9,943 nt of DNA from Verrucomicrobiota bacterium (GTDB taxonomy: Bacteria > Verrucomicrobiota > Verrucomicrobiia > Limisphaerales > CAZBKV01): contig JAGHDA010000474.1 in the NCBI GenBank assembly GCA_021160185.1, positions 1 through 9,943 on the forward strand, read 5' to 3'. A program made the translations under genes and the position numbers. Each line of letters starts with the position of its first letter. Position 1 is the first letter of the stretch. This document shows, in pieces, positions 1-6,387 of this stretch. Below the pieces are notes generated by a model. It saw only the letters and a program-made list of their open reading frames with translations. It ran no database searches and was not told where the DNA came from.

Positions 1-1225
1 GTTGCTCCGGCGAGGCGCATCGAACGCCCAGACGCCGGATCCATTCCTCCGCTTGCGTCTTCTCCCCTCGCCGGTCGATGATTCCTAAAGCCTTCGCCAT
101 CCGGCGAAGCGAGTTGAGGGTGATGTTGACGCGCACAGGGAGCGGGAGCAGCAGGCCCTGGGCCTTGCGGTCTTCAACCGCCAGCGCCAGCCCCAAGCGC
201 CTTGCCTCCGCCGGGGAGCGGATTGGAGTCGGTTTATCTTCAGAACCCAGAAAGATCCGCCCGGCCTCTTTCGGATCCGCGCCGAAAACGGCCCGCGCCG
301 TTTCGGTCCGTCCTGATCCCATCAGCCCGGCTACGCCGAGGATTTCTCCGGCCCGCACGTGAAAGTTTACGTCGCGGACGCGCGAGCCGGCTCGCAAGCC
401 TTCGACGCGCAGGCGCACCGGACCCTTTTTCCCGGAAGGACCGGCTGTTCGCGCCGGTTCGCGCCCCGCCATCATGCGAGTCAGCTCCGAGGGACCGGTC
501 TCCTTCGCTTTGCGCGTTCCTACCAGCTTGCCGTCGCGCAGCACGCTTACCCGGTCGGCCACGCGCAGGACTTCCTCCAATTTGTGGGAGACGAGCGCCA
601 CTGCGGCTCCCTCTGAGCGGAGGGCGCGCGTCTGCCTCCAGAGCGCCTCCGCTTCGCGATCGGTCAACGCCGCGGTCGGCTCGTCCAGAATCAGGACGCG
701 GCAAGGCCGCCGAAGCCCGGCGGCGATCTCAATCAGTTGTTGCTCGCCCACTCCGAGCTTCCCCGCCGGCGCCTCCGGCGCGATCCCTTCAAATCCGAGC
801 CGTTTCAGCAACGCGGCGGCCCGGTCGCGCAGCTCCCTGCGCCGGATTACTCCCCACCGGTGGGGCAGTTCGTCGAGAAACAGGTTTTCCGCCACCGTAA
901 GGGTGGGCACGAGATTCAGTTCCTGGGTTACCATGGACACGCCCAGCCGCTCGGCCTCCTTCCGGGAACGCGGACGATACGGCGCGCCTTCCAGGAGCAT
1001 GGTTCCACGGTCCGGCTTGAGCAGGCCGGCGACGATCCGGCAGAAGGTGCTTTTCCCTGCGCCGTTTTCGCCCACGAGGGCGTGGATCTCGCCCGGGAGA
1101 AACTCCAGGGAAACGTCCGCCAGCACCGGCGCGGCAAAGCTTTTCCAGAGGCCGCGCGTTGCCAGCAGGGGACGGAGGGATTGCGTCCCTTCTTCGCGCG
1201 GATTACTTGGCCGGTTGGGCGGCAT
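1..1225 (-). CDS. Sugar ABC transporter ATP-binding protein (RbsA/MglA type), 3' end outside window
   Basis: This is the cytoplasmic ATPase of a CUT2 monosaccharide importer, with two ABC domains in one chain. The window holds 408 codons, while the family is usually about 500 residues, so roughly 90 C-terminal residues lie beyond base 1. The first domain is complete: Walker A GENGAGKST at residues 52-60, Q-loop VTQEL at about 99-103, signature variant GVGEQQ at about 158-163, Walker B LILDEP with D181 and E182, and the H-loop VSHKLEEV. The second domain has the degenerate Walker A GLMGSGRTE and the EDRKAQGL motif typical of RbsA proteins, which normally hydrolyse ATP poorly at that site. The ATG at 1225 was chosen because it is the only in-frame ATG near the conserved start. 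It lies inside the end of the binding-protein gene with a 23-base overlap and no clear Shine-Dalgarno site, which suggests translational coupling. The exact sugar cannot be told from this subunit. Confidence 0.95.
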   Translation of the reverse strand, partial: MPPNRPSNPREEGTQSLRPLLATRGLWKSFAAPVLADVSLEFLPGEIHALVGENGAGKSTFCRIVAGLLKPDRGTMLLEGAPYRPRSRKEAERLGVSMVTQELNLVPTLTVAENLFLDELPHRWGVIRRRELRDRAAALLKRLGFEGIAPEAPAGKLGVGEQQLIEIAAGLRRPCRVLILDEPTAALTDREAEALWRQTRALRSEGAAVALVSHKLEEVLRVADRVSVLRDGKLVGTRKAKETGPSELTRMMAGREPARTAGPSGKKGPVRLRVEGLRAGSRVRDVNFHVRAGEILGVAGLMGSGRTETARAVFGADPKEAGRIFLGSEDKPTPIRSPAEARRLGLALAVEDRKAQGLLLPLPVRVNITLNSLRRMAKALGIIDRRGEKTQAEEWIRRLGVRCASPEQ

Positions 1226-2186
1226 TTCGGAGCGTTTCCGCCGTGATCAAGTCCACCGGCGTCTCGCGGTCGGCGGGCGTTCCTCCGCGGCGCAGCATCT
1301 CCAGAGCGTATTCGATCCCGTAGACCGCCAGTTGATCGGCGTGCTGGTCGGCGGTGGCCAGCAGCTCGCCTTTGCGCAGCAGCTCCTGCGCGGCGGAGAT
1401 GTTGTCGTAGCCCACCACCAGGACATCTTTGAGCTTGCCCGCCGCGCGCAGAGCGGCCACCGCCCCTAGCGCCATGCTGTCGTTGGCGCATAGGATTGCC
1501 TTCAGGTCGGGATGCTCGTTGATGAGCGCGGCGACCACCGCATTGGCCTTGTCGGTTTCCCAGTAGCCGGATTGAGAGGCTGCGACACGGATGCCCGCCG
1601 CCTTCATCGCATCCTCGAATCCCAGCTTTCTTTGGATGCCGTTGAAGGCGTTCGGCGCGCCTTCGATGATGGCTGCTTTGTCGCCGGGCCGGAGGCGGCT
1701 GGCGAGGTAGGCTCCAACCTTGGCCGCTCCCTTGCGATTGTCCGGACCGACGAAGGGAATTTGCGCCCCGGTTTGTCGGAGGGTTTCCCTGTCGAATTTG
1801 TTGTCAATGTTGACCACGATAATGCCTGCGTCGACGGCCTTCTTGCACACCGGCAGAAGGGCCTTCGAATCGGCCGGGGCGATGACGATGGCGTCCACCC
1901 CCTGGGCCGCCATTTGCTCGACCAAATTGATTTGGCGGGCCACGTCCAGTTCGTCCTTGATCCCGGCGACGATCAGTTCGTACTCGTCGGCGTGCGTTTT
2001 GTGGTGCGCCTGAGCCCCTTGCTCCATCGTTTGGAAGAACTCGTTGGCGAGGGATTTCATGATGAGGGCGATCCGGGGCTTGCGCGGTTTCGCCTCGGAG
2101 GAGGACTCGCGTGGCTTGCAGCCCGCGAGCCACAGTCCCGCCGCTAAGAGACCGTAAAGCGCAATGCGACTCCTTGTGCGTTTCAT
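1203..2186 (-). CDS. Sugar ABC transporter substrate-binding lipoprotein (ribose-binding, Peripla_BP_4 type)
   Basis: This 327-residue protein captures a sugar outside the inner membrane and delivers it to the importer. It starts with a lipoprotein signal: basic residues KRTRSR, a hydrophobic stretch, and lipobox LAGC with the lipidated Cys at residue 23. The mature part follows the RbsB plan. LIMKSLANEFFQTMEQGA (about 41-58) is the first strand and helix, DAIVIAPADSKAL (98-110) and VVNIDN (124-129) come from the first lobe, and CANDSMALGA (233-242) and VVGYDN (257-262) from the second. I chose the ATG at 2186 because it puts the signal peptide at the N terminus. An in-frame ATG at 2222 is possible and adds 12 residues. 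The frame stays open further upstream, but that part is antisense to the divergent gene. The lipid anchor is unusual for a Gram-negative RbsB, which is normally free in the periplasm. The ligand is unknown: pentose, hexose, inositol and autoinducer-2 binders all share this fold. Confidence 0.93.
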   Translation of the reverse strand: MKRTRSRIALYGLLAAGLWLAGCKPRESSSEAKPRKPRIALIMKSLANEFFQTMEQGAQAHHKTHADEYELIVAGIKDELDVARQINLVEQMAAQGVDAIVIAPADSKALLPVCKKAVDAGIIVVNIDNKFDRETLRQTGAQIPFVGPDNRKGAAKVGAYLASRLRPGDKAAIIEGAPNAFNGIQRKLGFEDAMKAAGIRVAASQSGYWETDKANAVVAALINEHPDLKAILCANDSMALGAVAALRAAGKLKDVLVVGYDNISAAQELLRKGELLATADQHADQLAVYGIEYALEMLRRGGTPADRETPVDLITAETLRNAAQPAK

Positions 2187-2264
2187 CGAGGCGAGTTTAG
2201 CGGGGCGAAGAGATTTTTGCATCTTGAAACTGGGTTTTTGAAAGGAGGGAAGGCGCACTTTGCA

Positions 2265-2278
2265 GAAAACGCGTTTCC
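2265..2278. promoter_or_regulatory. Palindrome in the divergent intergenic region, candidate operator
   Basis: The 10-bp core AAACGCGTTT (2267-2276) is a perfect palindrome, and the outer G/C pair at 2265 and 2278 also matches with one mismatch between. It lies between the sugar importer genes (leftward, ATG at 2186) and the ccsA-hemA-hemC operon (rightward, GTG at 2301). LacI-family operators typically have A-rich and T-rich halves around a central CG, so this could be the site of a sugar-responsive repressor. No regulator gene is in the window and I see no strong -35/-10 pair, so this is a weak inference. Confidence 0.3.
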
Positions 2279-2300
2279 GAAGGTCCAATGGTTGTAGACA

Positions 2301-3152
2301 GTGGAAGCTCTGGTAATTTGGACGGCGGTGACTGAGTGGGAGCGATACGCCTTCGCGGCGGCGGCGGCGATTTACGGGGCCGCCGCCGCCCACGGCGCCT
2401 TGATTTGGCGCGGAGGCTTCCGTCGGGAAACAAAGCTCAACGCCGCCTTGATCATGGTCGGGCTTCTCGTCCACACCGCGGGCTTGTGGGAGCTTGGATT
2501 CCGGCAGGGACGCTGCCCGGTGGGGAATTTGGCCGAGGCGGCTTTGGTGTTCGCCTGGGCCGCGGGCGCGGCTTATTTGCTTGTGAGCCGGATGGGACGC
2601 GGCGGCGCGGCGGCGATTGGGCCGGCTGTGGCGCCGATTCTTTTCGGGCTCAACGTGTTTGCGCTGACGCCCGGCGTCGATCGGCTGGGGGCGGGCGCCG
2701 AGCCTGCGGTTGGACTCCGCAGCCTGCACGTGAGCCTTACGGTCGCCGCCTACGGGGCGTTCGGCCTGGCGGCGGCGGCGGCGGCCGTTTATTTGCTGCA
2801 CTCGCACGATCTGAAACAGCGCAAGCTCCGGGCGGTTCTGGCGCGGCTTCCTTCAGTCCAGCGTTTGGACCGGATCTGCCAGCAGGCTTTGGCCGTCGGC
2901 CTGGCGCTGTTCACGGTCGGCTTGGGGCTGGGGTTTGTTTGGCTTCGGGCGGCGCGGGGAGAATTCTTCACGCCGGATGTGAAGATCGTTTGGTCGCTTT
3001 TCGTGTGGGCGGTTTATTTTGCGCTGGCGATCCTGCGTTGGCGGCTTCGGGCGGGCAATCGACGTTTGGCTTGGGCCTCGGTAGGGGCGTTTGCGTTCTT
3101 GATCCTGACGTTTTGGATTACGAGTCTTTTGTCGGGCATTCATCAGCCGTAG
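2301..3152 (+). CDS. CcsA/HemX-like cytochrome c assembly membrane protein
   Basis: This 283-residue protein is almost entirely hydrophobic with about eight predicted membrane helices (about 16-35, 46-65, 74-96, 105-123, 142-166, 195-215, 228-246, 257-279). It matches the Cytochrom_C_asm (CcsA/HemX) family. GRCPVGNLAEAALVFAW (70-86) corresponds to the family's G-x-P-x-x-N-x-x-E-S segment, and SLHVSLTVAAYGAF (141-154) to the conserved His-Ala-Tyr helix. His58, His143 and the near-terminal His281 are candidate heme ligands. In CcsA proteins heme is handled at the outer membrane face for attachment to cytochrome c. The HemX members sit beside hemA and have been linked to control of GluTR level. 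Its place 7 bases before hemA and its length close to Bacillus HemX favour the HemX-like subgroup. The GTG at 2301 is the first start after an in-frame stop at 2295. It has no clear ribosome binding site, and a GTG at 2328 is the alternative. Confidence 0.88.
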   Translation: MEALVIWTAVTEWERYAFAAAAAIYGAAAAHGALIWRGGFRRETKLNAALIMVGLLVHTAGLWELGFRQGRCPVGNLAEAALVFAWAAGAAYLLVSRMGRGGAAAIGPAVAPILFGLNVFALTPGVDRLGAGAEPAVGLRSLHVSLTVAAYGAFGLAAAAAAVYLLHSHDLKQRKLRAVLARLPSVQRLDRICQQALAVGLALFTVGLGLGFVWLRAARGEFFTPDVKIVWSLFVWAVYFALAILRWRLRAGNRRLAWASVGAFAFLILTFWITSLLSGIHQP

Positions 3153-3159
3153 GCTGGAG

Positions 3160-4209
3160 ATGGCGATCGTTGTTGTGGGATTGAATCATCGCTCCGCTCC
3201 CGTGGAAGTGCGGGAGCGCTTGGCTTTTTCGCCTGAAGAGGCGGAGGAGGCGCTTTACGCTCTGCGCCGCCGGGAAGGCGTTGAAGAGACGGTGATTCTT
3301 TCCACGTGCAATCGGGTCGAGGTTTACGCCGCAGGGCGGGAAGGCCCATCAGAAATTGTCGATCGGATTCGGAAATTCCTCCTCGCCTTGCGCCGCGCGC
3401 CCGCCGCTTGGGAGCGGCACCTTTATGCCATGGCTGAGCCCCGGAGCCTGCGGCACCTTTTCCGCGTGGCCGCCGGTTTGGATTCGATGGTCCTGGGCGA
3501 GACGGAGATTTTCGGCCAGCTCAAGCAGGCGTACAAGCGCGCCCATCGGTTCGGCGCCACAGGCCGCTTTCTGAATCGCAGCTTTCAGGCCGCCTTCCGC
3601 GCAAGCAAACGCATCCGAAGCGAGACTCGGATCCAACGCGGCAATGTCTCCGTCAGTTCGGTGGCGGTGGATCTGGCCCAGCGAGTGTTTGAGAACCTGA
3701 ACGAGTTGTCCATTTTAGTGGTCGGCGCGGGGGAAACCGGGCGAAAGGCGGCGAGGGCCTTGGCTTCGCGGGGGGCAAAGCGCCTGTGGGTGACCAATCG
3801 CTCCCCCGAGCGCGCGCGGCGGTTGGCGGAGGAGCTTGGAGCCAGCGCTGTGCCTTTCGAAGAGTGGATCGAAAGGCTCGCCGAGGCGGACGTGCTTGTC
3901 GCTTGCACCGCCGCGCCCCATTGCGTCTTGGACGCGTCGGCTCTTGCCGCCCAGCTGCCCCGCCGTCGAGGGCAGCCGCTGCTGGTGGTGGACATCGCCG
4001 TCCCGCGTGATGTAGATCCTGCGGTTGGGGAGCTGGAGGGAGTCTTTTTATACGACATCGACGACTTGCGCGAGATCGCCGAGGAGGCGCGTCGGCAGAG
4101 GGAGCGGGAACTGGCCGTTTGCGAAAGCCTCATCGAGCAGGGCGTCAAGGAGCTGATGGAGGCTATCGATCGCGGGGCCTCCTTCAGGAGGCCGGCTTGC
4201 GAGGGATAA
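3160..4209 (+). CDS. hemA: Glutamyl-tRNA reductase
   Basis: This enzyme reduces glutamyl-tRNA(Glu) with NADPH to glutamate-1-semialdehyde, the first committed step of C5 tetrapyrrole synthesis in the cytoplasm. The catalytic domain opens with VVVGLNHRSAPVEVRER (4-20). The catalytic Cys50 is in LSTCNRVEVY, at the same number as in E. coli, and His99 is in LRHLFRVAAGLDSM, followed by VLGETEIFGQLKQAY (111-125). The NADPH domain has the GAGETG loop at 189-194, TNRSPERA (212-219) and DIAVPRDVDP (278-287). The protein is 349 residues against about 420 in E. coli. It stops just after the long linking helix (about 300-340), so most of the C-terminal dimerisation domain is absent. There is no sign of a frameshift, because the next gene starts 32 bases later. 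The start follows the upstream gene by 7 bases and has only a weak GGAG next to it. Confidence 0.96.
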   Translation: MAIVVVGLNHRSAPVEVRERLAFSPEEAEEALYALRRREGVEETVILSTCNRVEVYAAGREGPSEIVDRIRKFLLALRRAPAAWERHLYAMAEPRSLRHLFRVAAGLDSMVLGETEIFGQLKQAYKRAHRFGATGRFLNRSFQAAFRASKRIRSETRIQRGNVSVSSVAVDLAQRVFENLNELSILVVGAGETGRKAARALASRGAKRLWVTNRSPERARRLAEELGASAVPFEEWIERLAEADVLVACTAAPHCVLDASALAAQLPRRRGQPLLVVDIAVPRDVDPAVGELEGVFLYDIDDLREIAEEARRQRERELAVCESLIEQGVKELMEAIDRGASFRRPACEG

Positions 4210-4241
4210 ACCCAGATGGAAAAAGAGAGGGAGACAACCTG

Positions 4242-5318
4242 ATGAGGCCGCGGGAACAAGTTTTAGTCGCCGTCACGCGGGGCAGCGCGCTTGCTTTGGC
4301 GCAGACGGATGAGGTGTTGGCGGCGTGTCGAAAGAAGTTTCCCCGGCTGCGCTTTGAGCGAAAGGTGGTCCGCACCACGGGCGACAAGCTGCAAAAAGCC
4401 TCCCTGAGCGGGAGCAAGACGAAGCTGCCCAAAGGGCTTTTCACCAAGGAGTTGGAGGCGGAGCTGATCCGCCGCCGGGCCGATTTTGCCGTCCATAGCC
4501 TTAAAGACCTTCCTGTGGACCTGCCGCCCGGGCTTTGCCTGGCCGCAGTGCCCAAGCGGCGCGATCCGCGGGACGCGCTGATTTGCCGCAGTCGCAAGGG
4601 CGCGGCCCGGCTTCAGGAAACCTTGGTTTCCCAAGGACGGCCCGCGGAGCGCGTCTTCGGCATAGACGGGCCGCCGAGCCTCCAAGCCCTGCCGGAAGGG
4701 GCCAGAGTCGGCACGAGCAGCGAGCGGCGGCGGTGGCAACTGACGGCCCTGCGGCCGGATCTCCGCGTGGCTCCTTTGCGCGGCAATGTGCCCACTCGGC
4801 TCGAGAAACTCCTGGCCGATCCGAAGTGGGACGCGGTCCTCCTGGCCCTGGCCGGCCTTGAGCGTCTCGGTTACGAGATTGACGCCGAGGGAGCGCTTGC
4901 GCTTTGGACATCCCGACTCGACGCGCCCGGCGGCGGCCTCGCGCCCGAGCGGCTGGAAGACTATGCGGCGGCTCCGATCCCGATCGACCAGATGCTTCCG
5001 GCGGTCGGCCAGGCCGCCCTCGGCCTTGAAATTCGCTCCGGCGACGGGCGCGTCGAGGCGGTTTGCAAGACCCTGGACCACTATCTGAGCCGCCGGCGCG
5101 TCGAAGCGGAACGGGCCTTCCTCCGCGCCGTGGGCGGCGGATGCCACAGCCCGATCGCCGCTTTCGCCGAAGCCCAGGGCGAGCGGCTTCTCCTTCGCGC
5201 GGCGGTTTGGACAGGCTCCGAGATAGTCCGCGCCGAACGGCTGGTTTCCCTCGCTGGCGCCGAGGCGGAAGCCGAAGCCCTCGCCGCCGAGATGCGGCCT
5301 CTGCTGCCTTCCTCTTAA
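4242..5318 (+). CDS. hemC: Hydroxymethylbilane synthase (porphobilinogen deaminase)
   Basis: This enzyme joins four porphobilinogen units into hydroxymethylbilane, using a covalently bound dipyrromethane cofactor. Key elements are all present: TRGSALALAQTDEV (12-25), KGLFTKELEAEL (64-75), the catalytic Asp89 in HSLKDLP, GTSSERRRWQL (157-167) and RGNVPTRLEKL (180-190) whose arginines bind the growing chain, LPAVGQAALGLE (252-263), and the cofactor cysteine Cys301 in GGGCHSPIAAFAE. It is 358 residues against about 310 for the family. The extra length is mainly two insertions, at about 123-147 and about 222-246. The ATG at 4242 was chosen over upstream in-frame codons because an AGGGAG Shine-Dalgarno site lies 8 bases before it (4228-4233) and the conserved first strand begins a few residues later. 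It is the last gene of the heme operon in this window, and hemD is not next to it. Confidence 0.96.
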   Translation: MRPREQVLVAVTRGSALALAQTDEVLAACRKKFPRLRFERKVVRTTGDKLQKASLSGSKTKLPKGLFTKELEAELIRRRADFAVHSLKDLPVDLPPGLCLAAVPKRRDPRDALICRSRKGAARLQETLVSQGRPAERVFGIDGPPSLQALPEGARVGTSSERRRWQLTALRPDLRVAPLRGNVPTRLEKLLADPKWDAVLLALAGLERLGYEIDAEGALALWTSRLDAPGGGLAPERLEDYAAAPIPIDQMLPAVGQAALGLEIRSGDGRVEAVCKTLDHYLSRRRVEAERAFLRAVGGGCHSPIAAFAEAQGERLLLRAAVWTGSEIVRAERLVSLAGAEAEAEALAAEMRPLLPSS

Positions 5319-5407
5319 ACGTTTTCTTTCTCCGGGCCGAGAAGCGCCGCTCGCTTCATTGGTTGGCCGGCAGGCTGCATGTCGCTGCGTTCGATGCTAT
5401 GATTAGG

Positions 5408-5414
5408 AAGGAGG
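5408..5414 (+). promoter_or_regulatory. Strong Shine-Dalgarno site for the 201-residue lipoprotein
   Basis: AAGGAGG lies 7 bases before the ATG at 5422. It is the best ribosome binding site in the window and fixes this start. Most neighbours have poor sites, so this gene may be translated unusually well. Confidence 0.75.
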
Positions 5415-5421
5415 CGAAACG

Positions 5422-6027
5422 ATGATCATTTCTTTCAACCAGAAAGTTGGTCGGCTATGCCTGCCGGCGCTCCTTTTGATGAGCGCCGGATGCCGCAGTC
5501 CCGAAACAAGATCTCTTGCGCCTTCGGCCCCGGCGGCAGGGGAAGCCTTGCAACCTGTCGCGCTTCAGGTCCGGAGCGCGGACGAGGAATTGGGGAGCGT
5601 TGTCTATGACGCCGCGGCCGCCTCTTTGGAGGCCCGCGGCTTTCGGGCGGTGAAGCAGGGAAGCGAAGCCGCCGCCGGAGCGCGGAAGCTGACGGTCTCG
5701 GCGGCGGAAAACCGTCTCAAGACACGCTGGTTCGACGGAATGCGCTTGGAGGCGAGCGAAGATCCTTGCCGTTGGGATCCCTCTTCGCCGGTTCGAAGCT
5801 GGGCGGCTTATGGAGACACGCGCCTTTATTTCCTCCGGCGCTCGCTGGGGCCGAGTCGAGTGGGACGAGTCACGCTGGAGGCCGTATTGGACGAGGGGCG
5901 GGGTGAAATCCTTTCCCGGTCCGCGACGGTCTACGTTCCGGGCGGGGCGGATTGGCGCGCCTGCGTTCGGAGGGAAGCGGATCGCCTCGTCCGCTCGCTT
6001 TTCAGCAGGCTGTCGGAAAACGACTGA
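5422..6027 (+). CDS. Putative lipoprotein of unknown function, 201 aa
   Basis: I do not recognise the family. The N terminus is a lipoprotein signal: Lys8 and Arg11, a hydrophobic core LCLPALLLM, and lipobox MSAGC with Cys24 as the lipid site. After a Ser/Ala/Pro-rich linker (about 25-50) comes a compact domain that looks like alternating strands and helices. It contains VVYDAAAASLEARGFRAV (60-77), a segment that could pair with KLTVSAAENRLKTRWF, and later strands TRLYFLRR, RVGRVTLEAVLDEG and SRSATVYV, ending in a basic helix (about 180-198). Two cysteines, in EDPCRW and WRACVRRE, could form a disulfide outside the cytoplasm. The short 'x-x-L-x-x-x-G-F' plus strand pattern resembles small envelope lipoproteins of the DUF4136 or CsgG-like kind, but this is only a resemblance. 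It starts 103 bases after hemC with its own strong ribosome binding site, so it may be a separate unit. Confidence 0.85.
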   Translation: MIISFNQKVGRLCLPALLLMSAGCRSPETRSLAPSAPAAGEALQPVALQVRSADEELGSVVYDAAAASLEARGFRAVKQGSEAAAGARKLTVSAAENRLKTRWFDGMRLEASEDPCRWDPSSPVRSWAAYGDTRLYFLRRSLGPSRVGRVTLEAVLDEGRGEILSRSATVYVPGGADWRACVRREADRLVRSLFSRLSEND

Positions 6028-6151
6028 TCTTCCGCCTTTTCACGCTGTCTCCTCGCCTCGGCGGCTGCGGATCGGAGGCGCCCGCCGAAGTCGCGAGACG
6101 GAGCGGGCTTCTGCGGAGAAGGGGGCCGCGGATCCGTGGAAAGCGGTTTGC
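6028..6151. other. Convergent intergenic region with two alternative short stems
   Basis: No gene is seen here, between the ends of the 201-residue lipoprotein and the small minus-strand lipoprotein. Two mutually exclusive stems can form. CGCCTC at 6054-6059 pairs with GAGGCG at 6075-6080, and TCGGCGG at 6058-6064 pairs with CCGCCGA at 6082-6088. Neither is followed by a T run. They may help end transcription from either side, or may simply be expected in such GC-rich sequence. Confidence 0.3.
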
Positions 6152-6286
6152 TCACTTGACCGGACGCCAGCCTTTGCCCGGGATGTATTCCTTGGCGCCG
6201 GATTGCGTCTTGCAGCCGCCGGTCACAAGGCCCCAAAAGCCCAGCCACAGCGTCGCGAACCAAAAACGTCGGCTCATCTTGCGCAT
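6152..6286 (-). CDS. Small lipoprotein, 44 aa, unknown function
   Basis: This short gene codes for a 44-residue protein with a complete lipoprotein signal: basic start MRKMSRR, a hydrophobic aromatic-rich stretch FWFATLWLGFWGLV, and lipobox VTGGC with Cys25. The mature part is only 20 residues and ends in EYIPGKGWRPVK. Two start codons are possible, at 6286 or three codons later at 6277, and neither has a good Shine-Dalgarno site. A 7-bp hairpin lies 2 bases upstream of the first ATG. The gene points against both neighbours and is probably expressed alone. The reason to believe it is coding is the exact lipoprotein architecture with a stop right after a short basic tail. I know of no assigned function. 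Compared with lysis or entericidin-like peptides, which are also tiny lipoproteins, the C-terminal motif looks different. Confidence 0.72.
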   Translation of the reverse strand: MRKMSRRFWFATLWLGFWGLVTGGCKTQSGAKEYIPGKGWRPVK

Positions 6287-6288
6287 GG

Positions 6289-6306
6289 GAGCGATGGTAA
6301 TCGCTC
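6289..6306 (-). promoter_or_regulatory. Hairpin next to the start of the 44-aa lipoprotein gene
   Basis: GAGCGAT (6289-6295) and ATCGCTC (6300-6306) form a perfect 7-bp stem with a 4-base loop. In the minus-strand transcript the stem ends 2 bases before the AUG at 6286, so it covers the place where a ribosome binding site would be. It could hold translation down until opened, or it could be a protein-binding palindrome. Confidence 0.35.
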
Positions 6307-6387
6307 TTGCGGCATGGGCAAGGACGGTTGAGATTAAGTGAGCGGCCCTCCCGGCGGAGAGCGCGCCGGAAGCGGCGATGGAAAGCC

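Noticed and set aside
474..1469. A 331-residue plus-strand frame opposite the importer ATPase
   Set aside because: Its Ser/Arg/Ala-rich composition is that of a mirror frame. The minus strand has complete ABC ATPase motifs.
1203..2807. N-terminal extension of the binding-protein frame to 534 residues
   Set aside because: The extra 200 residues run antisense through the CcsA-like gene, are rich in Arg, Pro and Gly, and would bury the lipoprotein signal in the middle of the protein.
5398..5403. TATGAT as a -10 box before the 201-residue lipoprotein
   Set aside because: No -35 hexamer lies 16-18 bases upstream, and a transcript starting just after it would leave almost no leader before the Shine-Dalgarno site.
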